In this document: positions 1 through 8,200 of the stretch, piece after piece | Layout: each line of letters starts with the position of its first letter | Numbering within the stretch: position 1 is the stretch's first letter | Source of the DNA: an uncultured Erysipelotrichales bacterium | GTDB taxonomy: Bacteria; Bacillota_I; Bacilli_A; Erysipelotrichales; Coprobacillaceae | Assembly: GCA_910579135.1 (NCBI GenBank) | Contig: CAJTTM010000037.1 | Location: 1-22,644, forward strand | Reading direction: 5' to 3' | Length of the DNA: 22,644 nt | Made by a program: the position numbers and the translations under genes | The notes under the pieces: generated by a model | The model's input: the letters and a program-made list of their open reading frames with translations, nothing else | What the model was told of the DNA's origin: nothing | Database searches by the model: none

Positions 1-2629
1 GTGTCCATCCTGTAAATGAATATCCTGGTTTCTTTGGTTCTTCTTTTGGTAATTTGATTGGCTGATTTGTAATTTGATCTATTTCCTCAGGTTCACCATC
101 ATCAACCTTATATTGACTCTTATATTCATTAGCTTTCCAAATGGCATAAACTTTGACATCTTCTATGATTTTACTATCCTTATCAAATGTTTCCCCACTT
201 CCATCTGCTTTTGTGTTCCATTCTACAAATGTATATCCTACTCTCTTTGGTTCTTCTGGTAATTCATAAACAGTATCATTTGCTTTATAAGCCCCTAAAT
301 CTACTGTTTCTACATTACTTTCATCATTTGTTGAATATGTTACTTTATATGTATCTAATATAGTTAATTGTTTACTACTTTCTAGATGTGCTCCTCCTTC
401 TTGACCTGAAGCATACCAACGATAGACAAAACGATACACTCCTACATCCTTTTCTTCTGCATATCTTTTCCCTAAGAATAATTCTTTAAGGTCATCTGTT
501 AATTCAACTTCTTCCCATTCTTCACCTTTTTGCTTTTCAACAACAGTTTTTACAAAACCACCTACTGTATCTAAAGCAACATGATCAAATGATTCAGTTT
601 CTGGATAAGCTTCTTTTATGATTTTACCACTACTTAACTGTAATGCATCTCCTAGACAGAAATTAACATCATCTCTATGATCATATTGTCTATATTGATC
701 ATCTAATGCTTTTGCTCCTTCTGGGATAACCCATATTGTACTATCAATCCCAGCAGCTGAAGCAACTGATAATGTTGTTGTTGGAACAAGTCTTAATCTT
801 CTTGTTCCTACTGTATATTTGCTTTTATCATTAGGGTTTGGATAGTATTTGACTTTAACAGTTACCCATCCTACTCCAGGAGCCAGACTCTTAACTGCAT
901 AAGTATCTGATTTTAGTGAAATAATTGGTAAATGAGTCATTCCATCTAATTGACATTTTAAATCATCTGCTTCCCATGATACTTCAAACGAATTATCAGA
1001 TACCAATTCATCATTTGTGAATGGGAATAAGTAGCGAATTGAACGCACTGTATCATAATTTTCATCTGTATACTCACTATTATTTGATGGATATAATAAC
1101 GCTGTACATACAGATGCAGCAGAATACGCTTTAACTATATCTTTATCTTCTCCTAAAAAGTTCTTTGTAAGTTCATTATCATTAGAAAATACATTTAATT
1201 GTGGATACATTCCTTCATGAGCTAACCATGTATCTTCTTTATAATCGGTTGGTAAACTAATATTTCCATCTTCTTGTTTTGTTCCTAATATCTCTTTTGT
1301 TTGATAACCTTGAATTCCCGCATAAGAATCATATCCACCAACAACCCTTTCAGCCATTGCAGTTGTTTGTTTATCATAGAAACAATTTGTACAATTAAAA
1401 CTACTTGCTCCTCCAAAACCACCTACATTAGCAGACTTTTTAGGATCTGTTGTTAATGTTCCAACCTCTCCTGCTGCATAACAATTCTTAAAATGTAAGA
1501 TTCCTGTATCATAACCAACAAATCCACCCATATTAGATGCAGAACTTTGCATTCCTACCATAGTTGTTGAATAACAATTTTCATAATATGTTGAACCAGA
1601 TGTTTCATTAGCTCCACAACCAACAAAACCACCTACACAATCAGTTCCTTCTACAACCCCTGAAGCATAACAATTTACATATTTATTCGTCCCATGTGCA
1701 ACTCCAGAAAAAACAGCTGTTTTTGTATTTCCATACATTGTTATATTACAGAAACAGTTTTCTACATAGTTATATCCTGGACATGAAATAAATCCACCTG
1801 AATGTCCACCAGTTGAAATGGTTACCCCATCTACTGCATAGCTGTTTGTTACCTTGCTTCCCCACAACGGAGCCACAAAGTTACCAATACAAGATCCTCC
1901 ATATGTATAAACTCTGTTTGTATGACAATGATCTATTGTTGTTCCTTCTCCTCCTGTTGGATTTCCAGATGCATCTACAGCATAAAAGCCTGTATTCCAT
2001 CCAACACATAAACCACCGACAAAGTCATATCCTTTAACAAGTGAATCTTCTACACCAACATTATCCATATGTCCACGTCTAAAATACGCAATTGCAACTG
2101 CATAATTTTGATTTCCACCTGTTCCTCTAACTTCTGCATAACGAAATTTTAAGTTATTCATATGAAAGTTTGGATTATCAACATACGAAATAAATCCTAA
2201 TCCTGCTGTTGTTGTTGCTCCACCAGAACCAGTACAATATAAATTGTAAACGGTATGTCCTTTTCCATCTATTACAACTTCATTGGTTGCAGAACCAAAA
2301 TTAACAGGAGCCCAAGTAACATGTCCTAAATCAATATCATTCATTAAAATAAGACTTGCTTTATTTACTAAAGCATAACGAAATTGTTCTGCTGTATAAA
2401 TTTTATATGGATCATCCTTAGTTCCTGTACCCTCTGTTGGTTGAGTACTACCACCTGTCCATTTTGTTAAATCTGTTGTTTTATTAAGAGATGTAAACTT
2501 AGTTTCACATTCGCTCCATTGACGAGATAAATATTGTGCCCAAGTTTCTGCACTTGCTTGTGTTGCTCCAGATACAAGTCCAAATACCATCATCAAAGCA
2601 ATAAAACAACTCATGATTTTCTTTCTCAT
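1..2629 (-). CDS. large secreted GLUG / Listeria-Bacteroides repeat surface protein (3' end beyond window)
   Basis: An uninterrupted minus-strand frame of 876 codons opens at ATG 2629 and runs off the left edge, so the C terminus is missing. The start follows a strong AAGGAAGGAG site 6 nt upstream. Residues 1-27 form a signal peptide (MRKKIM, a hydrophobic core, then an AxA site before ETW). Residues about 67-90 carry the GT.DDPY.I.TAEQF motif common before beta-helical repeats. Residues about 200-420 contain degenerate GLUG-type repeats, seen as VGGFVG and NCYASG/NCYSTT/NCYAAG units, with many Cys residues. Residues 759-834 make one complete Listeria-Bacteroides (InlB B-repeat, Flg_new) repeat with the GYTFVEWNTKADGSGE and VYAIWKAN blocks. 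A second repeat starts at 835 and is cut at GYSFTGWT. By family this is an extracellular, probably wall-attached adhesin-like protein. An LPXTG or other anchor, if present, lies outside the window. The ligand is unknown. Confidence 0.9.
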   Translation of the reverse strand, partial: MRKKIMSCFIALMMVFGLVSGATQASAETWAQYLSRQWSECETKFTSLNKTTDLTKWTGGSTQPTEGTGTKDDPYKIYTAEQFRYALVNKASLILMNDIDLGHVTWAPVNFGSATNEVVIDGKGHTVYNLYCTGSGGATTTAGLGFISYVDNPNFHMNNLKFRYAEVRGTGGNQNYAVAIAYFRRGHMDNVGVEDSLVKGYDFVGGLCVGWNTGFYAVDASGNPTGGEGTTIDHCHTNRVYTYGGSCIGNFVAPLWGSKVTNSYAVDGVTISTGGHSGGFISCPGYNYVENCFCNITMYGNTKTAVFSGVAHGTNKYVNCYASGVVEGTDCVGGFVGCGANETSGSTYYENCYSTTMVGMQSSASNMGGFVGYDTGILHFKNCYAAGEVGTLTTDPKKSANVGGFGGASSFNCTNCFYDKQTTAMAERVVGGYDSYAGIQGYQTKEILGTKQEDGNISLPTDYKEDTWLAHEGMYPQLNVFSNDNELTKNFLGEDKDIVKAYSAASVCTALLYPSNNSEYTDENYDTVRSIRYLFPFTNDELVSDNSFEVSWEADDLKCQLDGMTHLPIISLKSDTYAVKSLAPGVGWVTVKVKYYPNPNDKSKYTVGTRRLRLVPTTTLSVASAAGIDSTIWVIPEGAKALDDQYRQYDHRDDVNFCLGDALQLSSGKIIKEAYPETESFDHVALDTVGGFVKTVVEKQKGEEWEEVELTDDLKELFLGKRYAEEKDVGVYRFVYRWYASGQEGGAHLESSKQLTILDTYKVTYSTNDESNVETVDLGAYKANDTVYELPEEPKRVGYTFVEWNTKADGSGETFDKDSKIIEDVKVYAIWKANEYKSQYKVDDGEPEEIDQITNQPIKLPKEEPKKPGYSFTGWT

Positions 2630-2682
2630 ATAAATCTCCTTCCTTTATCTATTCCTTAAAATCTTTTAAATATTACTTTATA

Positions 2683-2725
2683 ATTTTATCATTTTGCATT
2701 ATAGAATTCAATAATTCCAATACAA
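2683..2725 (-). promoter_or_regulatory. promoter region of the surface-protein gene
   Basis: Two overlapping sigma-A-like promoters can be read on the minus strand. One has -35 TTGTAT (2720-2725), a 16-bp spacer and a perfect -10 TATAAT (2698-2703). The other has -35 TTGAAT (2706-2711), a 17-bp spacer and an extended -10 TGATAAAAT (TAAAAT at 2683-2688). Both would give a leader of roughly 50-65 nt before ATG 2629. Which one is used cannot be told from sequence, and AT-rich DNA gives false matches. Confidence 0.5.
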
Positions 2726-2752
2726 CATTTCACAAAACAACTACCAATAGAT

Positions 2753-2783
2753 ACAAAAAGAGTGATAAGAAAAATTTCCTATC
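2753..2783 (-). terminator. weak intrinsic terminator after yabE
   Basis: On the minus strand GATAGGAA - ATTT - TTCTTATC forms an 8-bp stem (2764-2783, one G-U pair), followed after three bases by TTTTT. It lies 17 nt past the yabE stop. The stem is AT-rich, so it would be a weak terminator. Confidence 0.4.
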
Positions 2784-2800
2784 AATCTTTGTTTATACTT

Positions 2801-3742
2801 TTATTTTTTCCAAAAGTTTGCTTTTCCACTACCCATTTTAACAATTTTAAATTTAGCAGAATTAGTAGAATTACTCTTAAAGTATTGTCTTCTTCTTTCA
2901 CTTCCGTTAAAGATATCTATTTTTCTACCTTTAATAGCTCCCCCTCTATCTACGACAATCGCAAGTATTTTTTTAGGAAGCTTTAAGTTATGATTGCTTA
3001 TTTCAATAATAGTTCCAAATGGTATAGATCTATCAGCTGCAATACAATAATATTTTTTTCCTTTATATTTTAAGTAAGGTGATTTAGAACCATTAACACC
3101 TGTTTTTGCAGATAATTTTACACCAGATGCAGATAATCCACTACATCCTCTACAATCTCCTCCATATGTTGTAAGTCTTCCAGTGAAAGTTGTTCCTTTT
3201 GCAATTTTATCCCTTCTTATAATCTTATTAACTGCTTTTTTTACAACTTTTGAACTTATTTGTTTTTTAGAAACTTGTTTATTGTTTTCATATGTTACTA
3301 AATAAGTTTTTTCTAATTTTCCTTTTTTTCCTTTTTGAACGACTGTTGATCCCCATTTTTTAGCACCTTTATATATTGTTTTAAAATTGATGCTTTGAGT
3401 TTTTTTCACTTTCTTTGTAGTTACTCTTGTGATTTGAAGATAATCTTCATTCTCAACAATTTCATTCTTGCTCATATTCATTTTATCTTTAGCATTTAAA
3501 GATACATCTAATTCCTTTAAAACGTTTGTAACTTTGTCTTGTCTAACTTGATAATCTTTTTTTGATCCTACTCCATCTTTAAATTTAATACTTACTATTG
3601 GAGTAAAATAATCAAGTTGATCTATAGCTCCTATACCACTTATTGTTGTTACAATAAGCATTGCACATGCACATACAATAACAACTACATTATTCATTCG
3701 GCTTTTGGCCGAGGCAATAACCTCTTTTGTTTTGTTTAACAT
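2801..3742 (-). CDS. yabE: YabE-like G5 / 3D-domain cell-wall protein
   Basis: 313 aa. Residues 19-40 are an N-terminal membrane anchor or uncleaved signal. Residues about 48-90 resemble the DUF348 repeat of YabE. Residues about 98-173 are a G5 domain (YLQITRVTTKKVKKTQSI, then the K-rich VT-Y motif). Residues about 185-305 are a 3D domain with its three aspartates visible: D237 in AADRSIPFGT, D265 in VVDRGG and D276 in KIDIF. A CRGC motif (C197/C200 region) precedes the domain. The family acts on peptidoglycan as a resuscitation-promoting or stationary-phase-survival type wall hydrolase outside the membrane. The start is ATG 3742 with the ideal site AAGGAGGA, which overlaps the tatD stop codon, so the two genes are translationally close and share a promoter. 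In Bacillus yabE also follows tatD but then leads into rnmV; here it ends the operon. Confidence 0.88.
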   Translation of the reverse strand: MLNKTKEVIASAKSRMNNVVVIVCACAMLIVTTISGIGAIDQLDYFTPIVSIKFKDGVGSKKDYQVRQDKVTNVLKELDVSLNAKDKMNMSKNEIVENEDYLQITRVTTKKVKKTQSINFKTIYKGAKKWGSTVVQKGKKGKLEKTYLVTYENNKQVSKKQISSKVVKKAVNKIIRRDKIAKGTTFTGRLTTYGGDCRGCSGLSASGVKLSAKTGVNGSKSPYLKYKGKKYYCIAADRSIPFGTIIEISNHNLKLPKKILAIVVDRGGAIKGRKIDIFNGSERRRQYFKSNSTNSAKFKIVKMGSGKANFWKK

Positions 3743-3756
3743 TTTTAATATCCTCC

Positions 3757-4515
3757 TTATTTAATCCCAAACACTTTTTTGGCATTAAATGTTGTGATTC
3801 TAGCAACGTCTTCTATCTCCATGTTCTTTAGCTTTGCTATTTCCTGGGCAATATACACAACATTTGCTGGCTCATTCAACTTCCCTCTAAATGGGTGAGG
3901 TGTTAAATAAGGACAGTCTGTTTCGATCAATAAATGATCAATACCAATTGCTCTCGCAACCTCCTTTGGTACTTTTGCATTCTTAAATGTCACTGGTCCA
4001 GCTAAAGATATCATAAATCCTATCTTTACATATCTTTCAGCCATCTCTACAGATCCACTATAACAATGCATAATGCCATAATGTTTTGCCTCTTTTAAGA
4101 TGTTATAAGTATCTTCATAAGCATCTCTTGCATGGATAACAATTGGTTTATCATATTTTTTAGCAATTTCTATTTGCTTTAAGAAAACATCTTTTTGCTT
4201 ATCTTTGGGAACATCATCCCAATAATAATCTAAACCTATTTCTCCTAAGGCAACAACTCGGTGATTTTGTAATAACATTTCAATTTCTTTTAAATCTTCA
4301 TCTGTAGTATTTAAACAATCATTAGGACTAATACCTACAGTTGCATAAATAAAAGAATATTCATTCGCTATTTCAACAGCACGTCTAGATGATTCTAAAT
4401 CATATCCTGCAATAGTAATATAATTAACATTATTTTCTAATGCATTTTTAATATATATATCACGTTGTTCATATAACTGACTACTATTCAAATGTGAATG
4501 TGTATTGAAATACAT
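3757..4515 (-). CDS. tatD: TatD-family metal-dependent hydrolase / DNase
   Basis: 252 aa from ATG 4515. The open frame extends to a TTG at 4542, but that codon lies inside the -10 region of the gene's own promoter, so it cannot be the start. GAGGGTGAG precedes ATG 4515. This is a TIM-barrel amidohydrolase-superfamily protein with all metal ligands visible: H6 and H8 (NTHSHLN), E92 (GEIGLDYY), H128 (PIVIHARDA), H150 (MHCYSG) and D200 (ETDCP). Family members are Mg-dependent 3'-5' exonucleases/DNases or D-aminoacyl-tRNA quality-control enzymes; the substrate here cannot be fixed. One oddity is that the usual GIHP motif after strand 3 reads GISPND, with Ser63 replacing the His. It is the first gene of the tatD-yabE operon. 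Confidence 0.92.
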   Translation of the reverse strand: MYFNTHSHLNSSQLYEQRDIYIKNALENNVNYITIAGYDLESSRRAVEIANEYSFIYATVGISPNDCLNTTDEDLKEIEMLLQNHRVVALGEIGLDYYWDDVPKDKQKDVFLKQIEIAKKYDKPIVIHARDAYEDTYNILKEAKHYGIMHCYSGSVEMAERYVKIGFMISLAGPVTFKNAKVPKEVARAIGIDHLLIETDCPYLTPHPFRGKLNEPANVVYIAQEIAKLKNMEIEDVARITTFNAKKVFGIK

Positions 4516-4532
4516 AGCTCTCACCCTCGAGC

Positions 4533-4561
4533 ATAATAACAAAAAATTAAGAATTTGTCAA
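4533..4561 (-). promoter_or_regulatory. near-consensus sigma-A promoter of tatD-yabE
   Basis: On the minus strand TTGACA (4556-4561), a 17-bp spacer, then TATTAT (4533-4538) with a TG one base upstream (extended -10). Expected transcription start is near 4526, leaving a leader of only about 10 nt that consists mostly of the ribosome-binding site GAGGGTGAG. This promoter fixes the tatD start at 4515. Confidence 0.85.
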
Positions 4562-4811
4562 ATTTCTAAACATATATATAAGTTAAACTTCAAAAAAAGT
4601 GCTATAAACCATCATTTTTTTAATATAAATACCATATTTATTTGTCTATTTAACAAATCTTTATCACAAAAAGTCCATACTTGTATACTATTCGTATTTT
4701 ATATCAATTATGAACACTCAAGCCTATATTATACACATTTTATAAATATTTATTAACATCTCTATTTCTACAAATTATGCATTAGAATCGTGATATAAAT
4801 AATAAACAAGC
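4562..4811. other. AT-rich intergenic region between prs and tatD, no gene seen
   Basis: With the corrected tatD start the gap between tatD and prs is 323 nt. The right end holds the prs terminator and the left end the tatD promoter. In between I see no ORF with a ribosome-binding site. There is a second possible minus-strand -10 (TATAAT at about 4734-4739, preceded by GTG and a poor -35 TTAATA) and a small ATTTGT/ACAAAT inverted repeat near 4640-4660. The only long open frame here on the plus strand lacks a ribosome-binding site and has low-complexity composition, so it is not called. Confidence 0.5.
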
Positions 4812-4840
4812 AATAAAAAAAGATGTAGAAATCTACATCT
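4812..4840 (-). terminator. intrinsic terminator of the glmU-prs unit
   Basis: AGATGTAG - AAAT - CTACATCT (4821-4840) gives an 8-bp stem, or 9 bp with a 2-nt loop. On the minus strand it is followed by TTTTTTT. The 5' arm overlaps the prs stop codon TAG (4839-4841). Confidence 0.88.
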
Positions 4841-5789
4841 AAAAATCATATTGTTTAAACACATCACTTACTGGTAAGTTATTTTCAATATTTTCAATTG
4901 TATGAGCTAACAATTCTGCAACTGTAACTTGTACAAGTTTATCAAATTTCTTTTCTTGTGGAATTGCGATTGTATCAGTAATAACAATTTCCTTAGCACA
5001 ACAATTTGATAATCTTTCAACTGCTGGTCCTGATAAAACCCCATGAGTACAAGCGATATAAACATCTTTTGCTCCTTTTTGTTTTAAGATTTCTGCACCT
5101 GCACAAATTGTTCCAGCCGTATCAATCATATCATCAATTAAAATACAATTTTTATCAGAAACATCACCAATGATACCCATAACTTCTGCAACATTAGGTT
5201 TTGGTCTTCTCTTATCAATGATTGCGATTGGACAATCTAATTTTTCTGATAAACTTCTTGCTCTTGTTGCTCCACCATGATCTGGAGATACAACACATAT
5301 ATCTGGAATATTTTTTTCTTTAAAATATTTATAAAGTAATGGTAAAGCTTCCATTTCATCAACTGGAATACCAAAGAACCCTTGAATTTGTCTAGCATGT
5401 AAATCAACTGTAACAACTCTATCAATTCCTGCAACAGTTAATAAATCTGCAACTAAACGTGAAGTAATTGGTTGTCTTGGCTTAGCTTTACGATCTTGTC
5501 TAGCATAACCAAAATATGGAATAACCGCTGTAATTTCTTTTGCTGAAGCTCTCTTTAAAGCATCAGTCATAACTAAAATTTCCATTAAGTTTTCAGTAAC
5601 TGGATTAGATGTTGATTGTACAATATAAACATCTTTTCCACGTACTGATTCACCAATTTCAACTAATATCTCACCATCCGCAAAATGATGTACCTTTGAT
5701 TTTCCAAGTTCTGTTCCTAATTTATCAGCAATACTCTTAGCCAAATCTTGACTAGCTGATAAAGCAAATACTGTAATTTTATTCTTCAT
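4839..5789 (-). CDS. prs: ribose-phosphate pyrophosphokinase (PRPP synthetase)
   Basis: 316 aa, the usual length of a class I enzyme. It makes 5-phosphoribosyl-1-diphosphate from ribose-5-phosphate and ATP in the cytoplasm, feeding purine, pyrimidine, NAD, His and Trp synthesis. Visible motifs are YARQDRK (ATP loop, R97-Q98-D99), the catalytic and metal-binding VDLHARQIQGFF (H131), the flexible-loop region after SPDHGGATRA, and the PRPP loop LIDDMIDTAGTI at about 217-228. It starts 2 nt after the glmU stop with AGAAGGGAT as its binding site, so glmU and prs are one transcript, as in Bacillus. It ends in a strong terminator. Confidence 0.98.
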   Translation of the reverse strand: MKNKITVFALSASQDLAKSIADKLGTELGKSKVHHFADGEILVEIGESVRGKDVYIVQSTSNPVTENLMEILVMTDALKRASAKEITAVIPYFGYARQDRKAKPRQPITSRLVADLLTVAGIDRVVTVDLHARQIQGFFGIPVDEMEALPLLYKYFKEKNIPDICVVSPDHGGATRARSLSEKLDCPIAIIDKRRPKPNVAEVMGIIGDVSDKNCILIDDMIDTAGTICAGAEILKQKGAKDVYIACTHGVLSGPAVERLSNCCAKEIVITDTIAIPQEKKFDKLVQVTVAELLAHTIENIENNLPVSDVFKQYDF

Positions 5790-5791
5790 AA

Positions 5792-7186
5792 CTATCCCTT
5801 CTTTTTTTCCTCAAATTTTTTCTCTCTGCGTTCCTTTAAAACTTTACTATACCCATCTTTATTCACCTGTTTTGCTCTTGCAATACCCATTGCATCTTCT
5901 TCAACATCTTTTGTAATTGTTGATCCTGCTGCAATGAATGCATTCTTCTTTACAGTCACAGGAGCAACTAAATTTGAATTACATCCAATAAATGCATTAT
6001 CTTCAATTTTAGTTAAAGATTTATTCTTACCATCATAGTTAACACTGATTGTTCCACATCCAATATTAACATTTTCTCCAACGATTGCATCACCTATATA
6101 TGTTAAGTGTGCAGCCTTACTTCCCTTACCAAAATCAGCTTTTTTCATTTCCACAAAGTTACCCATATGAACATTTTCATGAATATGACATTGTGTTCTA
6201 AGTCTTGCATATGGTCCTATATCTGTACCACTTTCAATAATAGAATCACTAATTACTGAAAATTTGATTTCAACATTATCTTTAATTGTAACATTATCAA
6301 ATTCACAATAAGGTCCTATATGACAATGATTACCAATAACTGTTTTTCCTTTAATAATACATCCAGGTTCAATTGTTGTTTCTTCTCCAATAACAACCTC
6401 TCTACCTATATAAGTATTATTAATATCAATAATATTAATACCATTTAATAAATGATTCTTGTTAATTCTTAATTTTAAAGATTCAGTTGCTTCTGCTAAT
6501 TGAACACGATCATTAATTCCACCAACTTCATTAAAATCTTCAATCTTATATGCATCAACTTTTAAACCATCATTATTCATAATACCAATTACATCTGTAA
6601 TATAATATTCATTTTGAGCATTATTAGTAGTAACTTTATTTATAGCCTCAAATAATGCTTTGTTATCAAAACAATATTCTCCAACATTCATTTCTGTAAT
6701 ATGATTTTGACTCTCTAATAAATCTTTAAATTCAACAATTCCTGTTACTTGACTTCCTTCTTTGATAATTCTACCAAAAGGTAAAGACAAATCACAATCA
6801 CAACTCATTACAGTTCCCTGATTACCATTCTCTTTATGATAATCAATTAATCCCTGCAATGTCTCCTTTCTAACCAATGGTGCATCACCATTCAATACAA
6901 TAGTAATACCCTCTTTATCTTTCAAAAGATCATAAGCCTGTAATACAGCATGTCCAGTTCCCAATTGTTCTTTTTGATGTACAAAAGTTACATCGTCTAC
7001 AATATCAATAACCTGTTGTGCTTCATGACCTACAACTACAATTGTTTCATCTACACCCATAGCTTTAAGTTCATCAACAACATGATTAATCATAGGTTTA
7101 TATAAAACCTCATGAACAACCTTTGGCTTATTAGAATTCATACGAGTTCCTTTACCCGCTGCTAATACAATTGCATAGATTTTCAT
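5792..7186 (-). CDS. glmU: bifunctional UDP-N-acetylglucosamine pyrophosphorylase / glucosamine-1-phosphate N-acetyltransferase
   Basis: 464 aa, matching the family (about 455-460). The N-terminal uridylyltransferase half (residues 1 to about 230) opens with VLAAGKGTRM and contains LGTGHAV and LNGDAPL. The C-terminal half (about 250-450) is a left-handed beta-helix of hexapeptide repeats with the acetyltransferase signature FVEMKKADFGKGSKAAHLTY and then the NVNIGCGTISVNYDGKNK acetyl-CoA-site motif. It makes UDP-GlcNAc from glucosamine-1-phosphate, acetyl-CoA and UTP for wall synthesis. ATG 7186 follows AAAGGAG. A terminator separates it from ispE upstream, so it likely has its own promoter in the 167-nt gap. 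It is tightly linked to prs downstream. Confidence 0.98.
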   Translation of the reverse strand: MKIYAIVLAAGKGTRMNSNKPKVVHEVLYKPMINHVVDELKAMGVDETIVVVGHEAQQVIDIVDDVTFVHQKEQLGTGHAVLQAYDLLKDKEGITIVLNGDAPLVRKETLQGLIDYHKENGNQGTVMSCDCDLSLPFGRIIKEGSQVTGIVEFKDLLESQNHITEMNVGEYCFDNKALFEAINKVTTNNAQNEYYITDVIGIMNNDGLKVDAYKIEDFNEVGGINDRVQLAEATESLKLRINKNHLLNGINIIDINNTYIGREVVIGEETTIEPGCIIKGKTVIGNHCHIGPYCEFDNVTIKDNVEIKFSVISDSIIESGTDIGPYARLRTQCHIHENVHMGNFVEMKKADFGKGSKAAHLTYIGDAIVGENVNIGCGTISVNYDGKNKSLTKIEDNAFIGCNSNLVAPVTVKKNAFIAAGSTITKDVEEDAMGIARAKQVNKDGYSKVLKERREKKFEEKKKG

Positions 7187-7212
7187 TTCATTTCTCCTTT
7201 ATTTTCGCCTCT

Positions 7213-7221
7213 ATTCTAACA
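7213..7221 (-). promoter_or_regulatory. possible extended -10 promoter for glmU-prs
   Basis: TGTTAGAAT on the minus strand fits an extended -10 about 27 nt before ATG 7186. The -35 position is only a T-run, so support is limited. The ispE terminator just upstream implies that some promoter is needed here. Confidence 0.3.
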
Positions 7222-7323
7222 AAAATTCCTCTAAAAAAAAAGAGCAATTCTAAAATAGTTGCTATTTTATTCATCTTTTTTCTATTTTATGTATATTTTT
7301 AAAAATAATGTTAATTTTTGATT

Positions 7324-7351
7324 ATTAAAAATGAGGTTATATAAACCTCAT
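7324..7351 (-). terminator. intrinsic terminator after ispE
   Basis: A perfect 8-bp stem ATGAGGTT - TATAT - AACCTCAT (7331-7351), followed on the minus strand by TTTTAAT. It begins 2 nt after the ispE stop codon. Confidence 0.85.
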
Positions 7352-7353
7352 CC

Positions 7354-8199
7354 CTATTTTTTATAAATTTTAGATTTTCTCACATAGAAATATTTATTTT
7401 TAAGAGTATTATAACTTTTATCCATAATTTCCTTATTTTGAGTTAACCCAAAGACACAAGAACCGCTACCTGACATTAAAGCACCATCAAATCCTAATTC
7501 TAATAAGTCTTGTTTAATTTCTTCTATTTGTTTAACCATTTTAATAGATGGTTTTTCTAATGTGTTCCCTAAATGATTAACAACCTTTTCATAATCATTG
7601 GTTATAATTCCCTCTTTGATTTCTTCGATATAAGGATGAATAGCATTTTCCAAATCAAGAGATTGAAATGCTTTTGGAGTAGACACTCCTTTCTTTGGTT
7701 TAACCAACATTACATAGCAATCAAAGTCACTATTTATAAAATCTAATTTTTCACCTATTCCTTTTACAACTGCCATTCTTTCATAAACACAAAAAGGAAT
7801 ATCAGCTCCTACTTCTTTACCAATTTCTGCAAGCTCTTTAAATGTTAATCCTAGATGAAACATCCAATTCATAGCTTTTAATACAGCTGCTCCATCTGCA
7901 CTTCCTCCTGCAAGTCCTGCTTGTGTTGGAATATGTTTATAGATATGAATTTTAATTCCCTGATCAATATGAAATCTATCAATCAATATTTTCGCAACTT
8001 TATACATTATATTCCTTTCATCTGTAGGAACTTTATAACTATTACTTGTTATTTCTATACCTTTTTCTATTTTATCAATATAAATCAAATCATGCAATTC
8101 TATAGGTGTCATAACCATATCTAATTCATGATATCCATCTTCTCTTCTTCTTACTACATCTAATGCTAAATTAATTTTTGCATGTGCTCTAATCTTCAT
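7354..8199 (-). CDS. ispE: 4-diphosphocytidyl-2-C-methyl-D-erythritol kinase
   Basis: 281 aa GHMP kinase of the non-mevalonate (MEP) isoprenoid pathway; it phosphorylates CDP-ME at the 2-hydroxyl. Visible features are the N-terminal AHAKINLALDV with catalytic Lys8, the glycine-rich ATP loop PTQAGLAGGSADGAA (residues 91-105), catalytic Asp133 in VGADIPF, and the C-terminal GHMP motif MSGSGSCVFGL. ATG 8199 lies 1 nt after the yabG stop, with its ribosome-binding site inside yabG. In Bacillus veg and sspF lie between yabG and ispE; neither is present here. A terminator follows directly. Confidence 0.96.
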   Translation of the reverse strand: MKIRAHAKINLALDVVRRREDGYHELDMVMTPIELHDLIYIDKIEKGIEITSNSYKVPTDERNIMYKVAKILIDRFHIDQGIKIHIYKHIPTQAGLAGGSADGAAVLKAMNWMFHLGLTFKELAEIGKEVGADIPFCVYERMAVVKGIGEKLDFINSDFDCYVMLVKPKKGVSTPKAFQSLDLENAIHPYIEEIKEGIITNDYEKVVNHLGNTLEKPSIKMVKQIEEIKQDLLELGFDGALMSGSGSCVFGLTQNKEIMDKSYNTLKNKYFYVRKSKIYKK

Positions 8200-8200
8200 A

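Noticed and set aside
1..2100. Short plus-strand open frames at 74-262 and 1813-2037
   Set aside because: They lie opposite the long, well-supported surface-protein frame, lack ribosome-binding sites and have biased low-complexity composition.
2762..2986. Plus-strand frame overlapping the end of yabE
   Set aside because: It is the complement of the 3D-domain coding sequence and the yabE terminator; no ribosome-binding site.
4505..4756. Plus-strand 83-codon frame in the tatD-prs gap
   Set aside because: No ribosome-binding site, it overlaps the tatD start and promoter, and its composition is that of non-coding AT-rich DNA.
5237..5434. Minus-strand 65-codon frame
   Set aside because: Out-of-frame shadow inside prs.
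7235..7275. AGCAA...TTGCT inverted repeat before a T-run in the glmU leader, as a possible attenuator
   Set aside because: Only 5 bp pair cleanly around an 11-nt loop; no riboswitch-like structure is visible.
7921..8124. Plus-strand 67-codon frame
   Set aside because: Complement of ispE, no ribosome-binding site.
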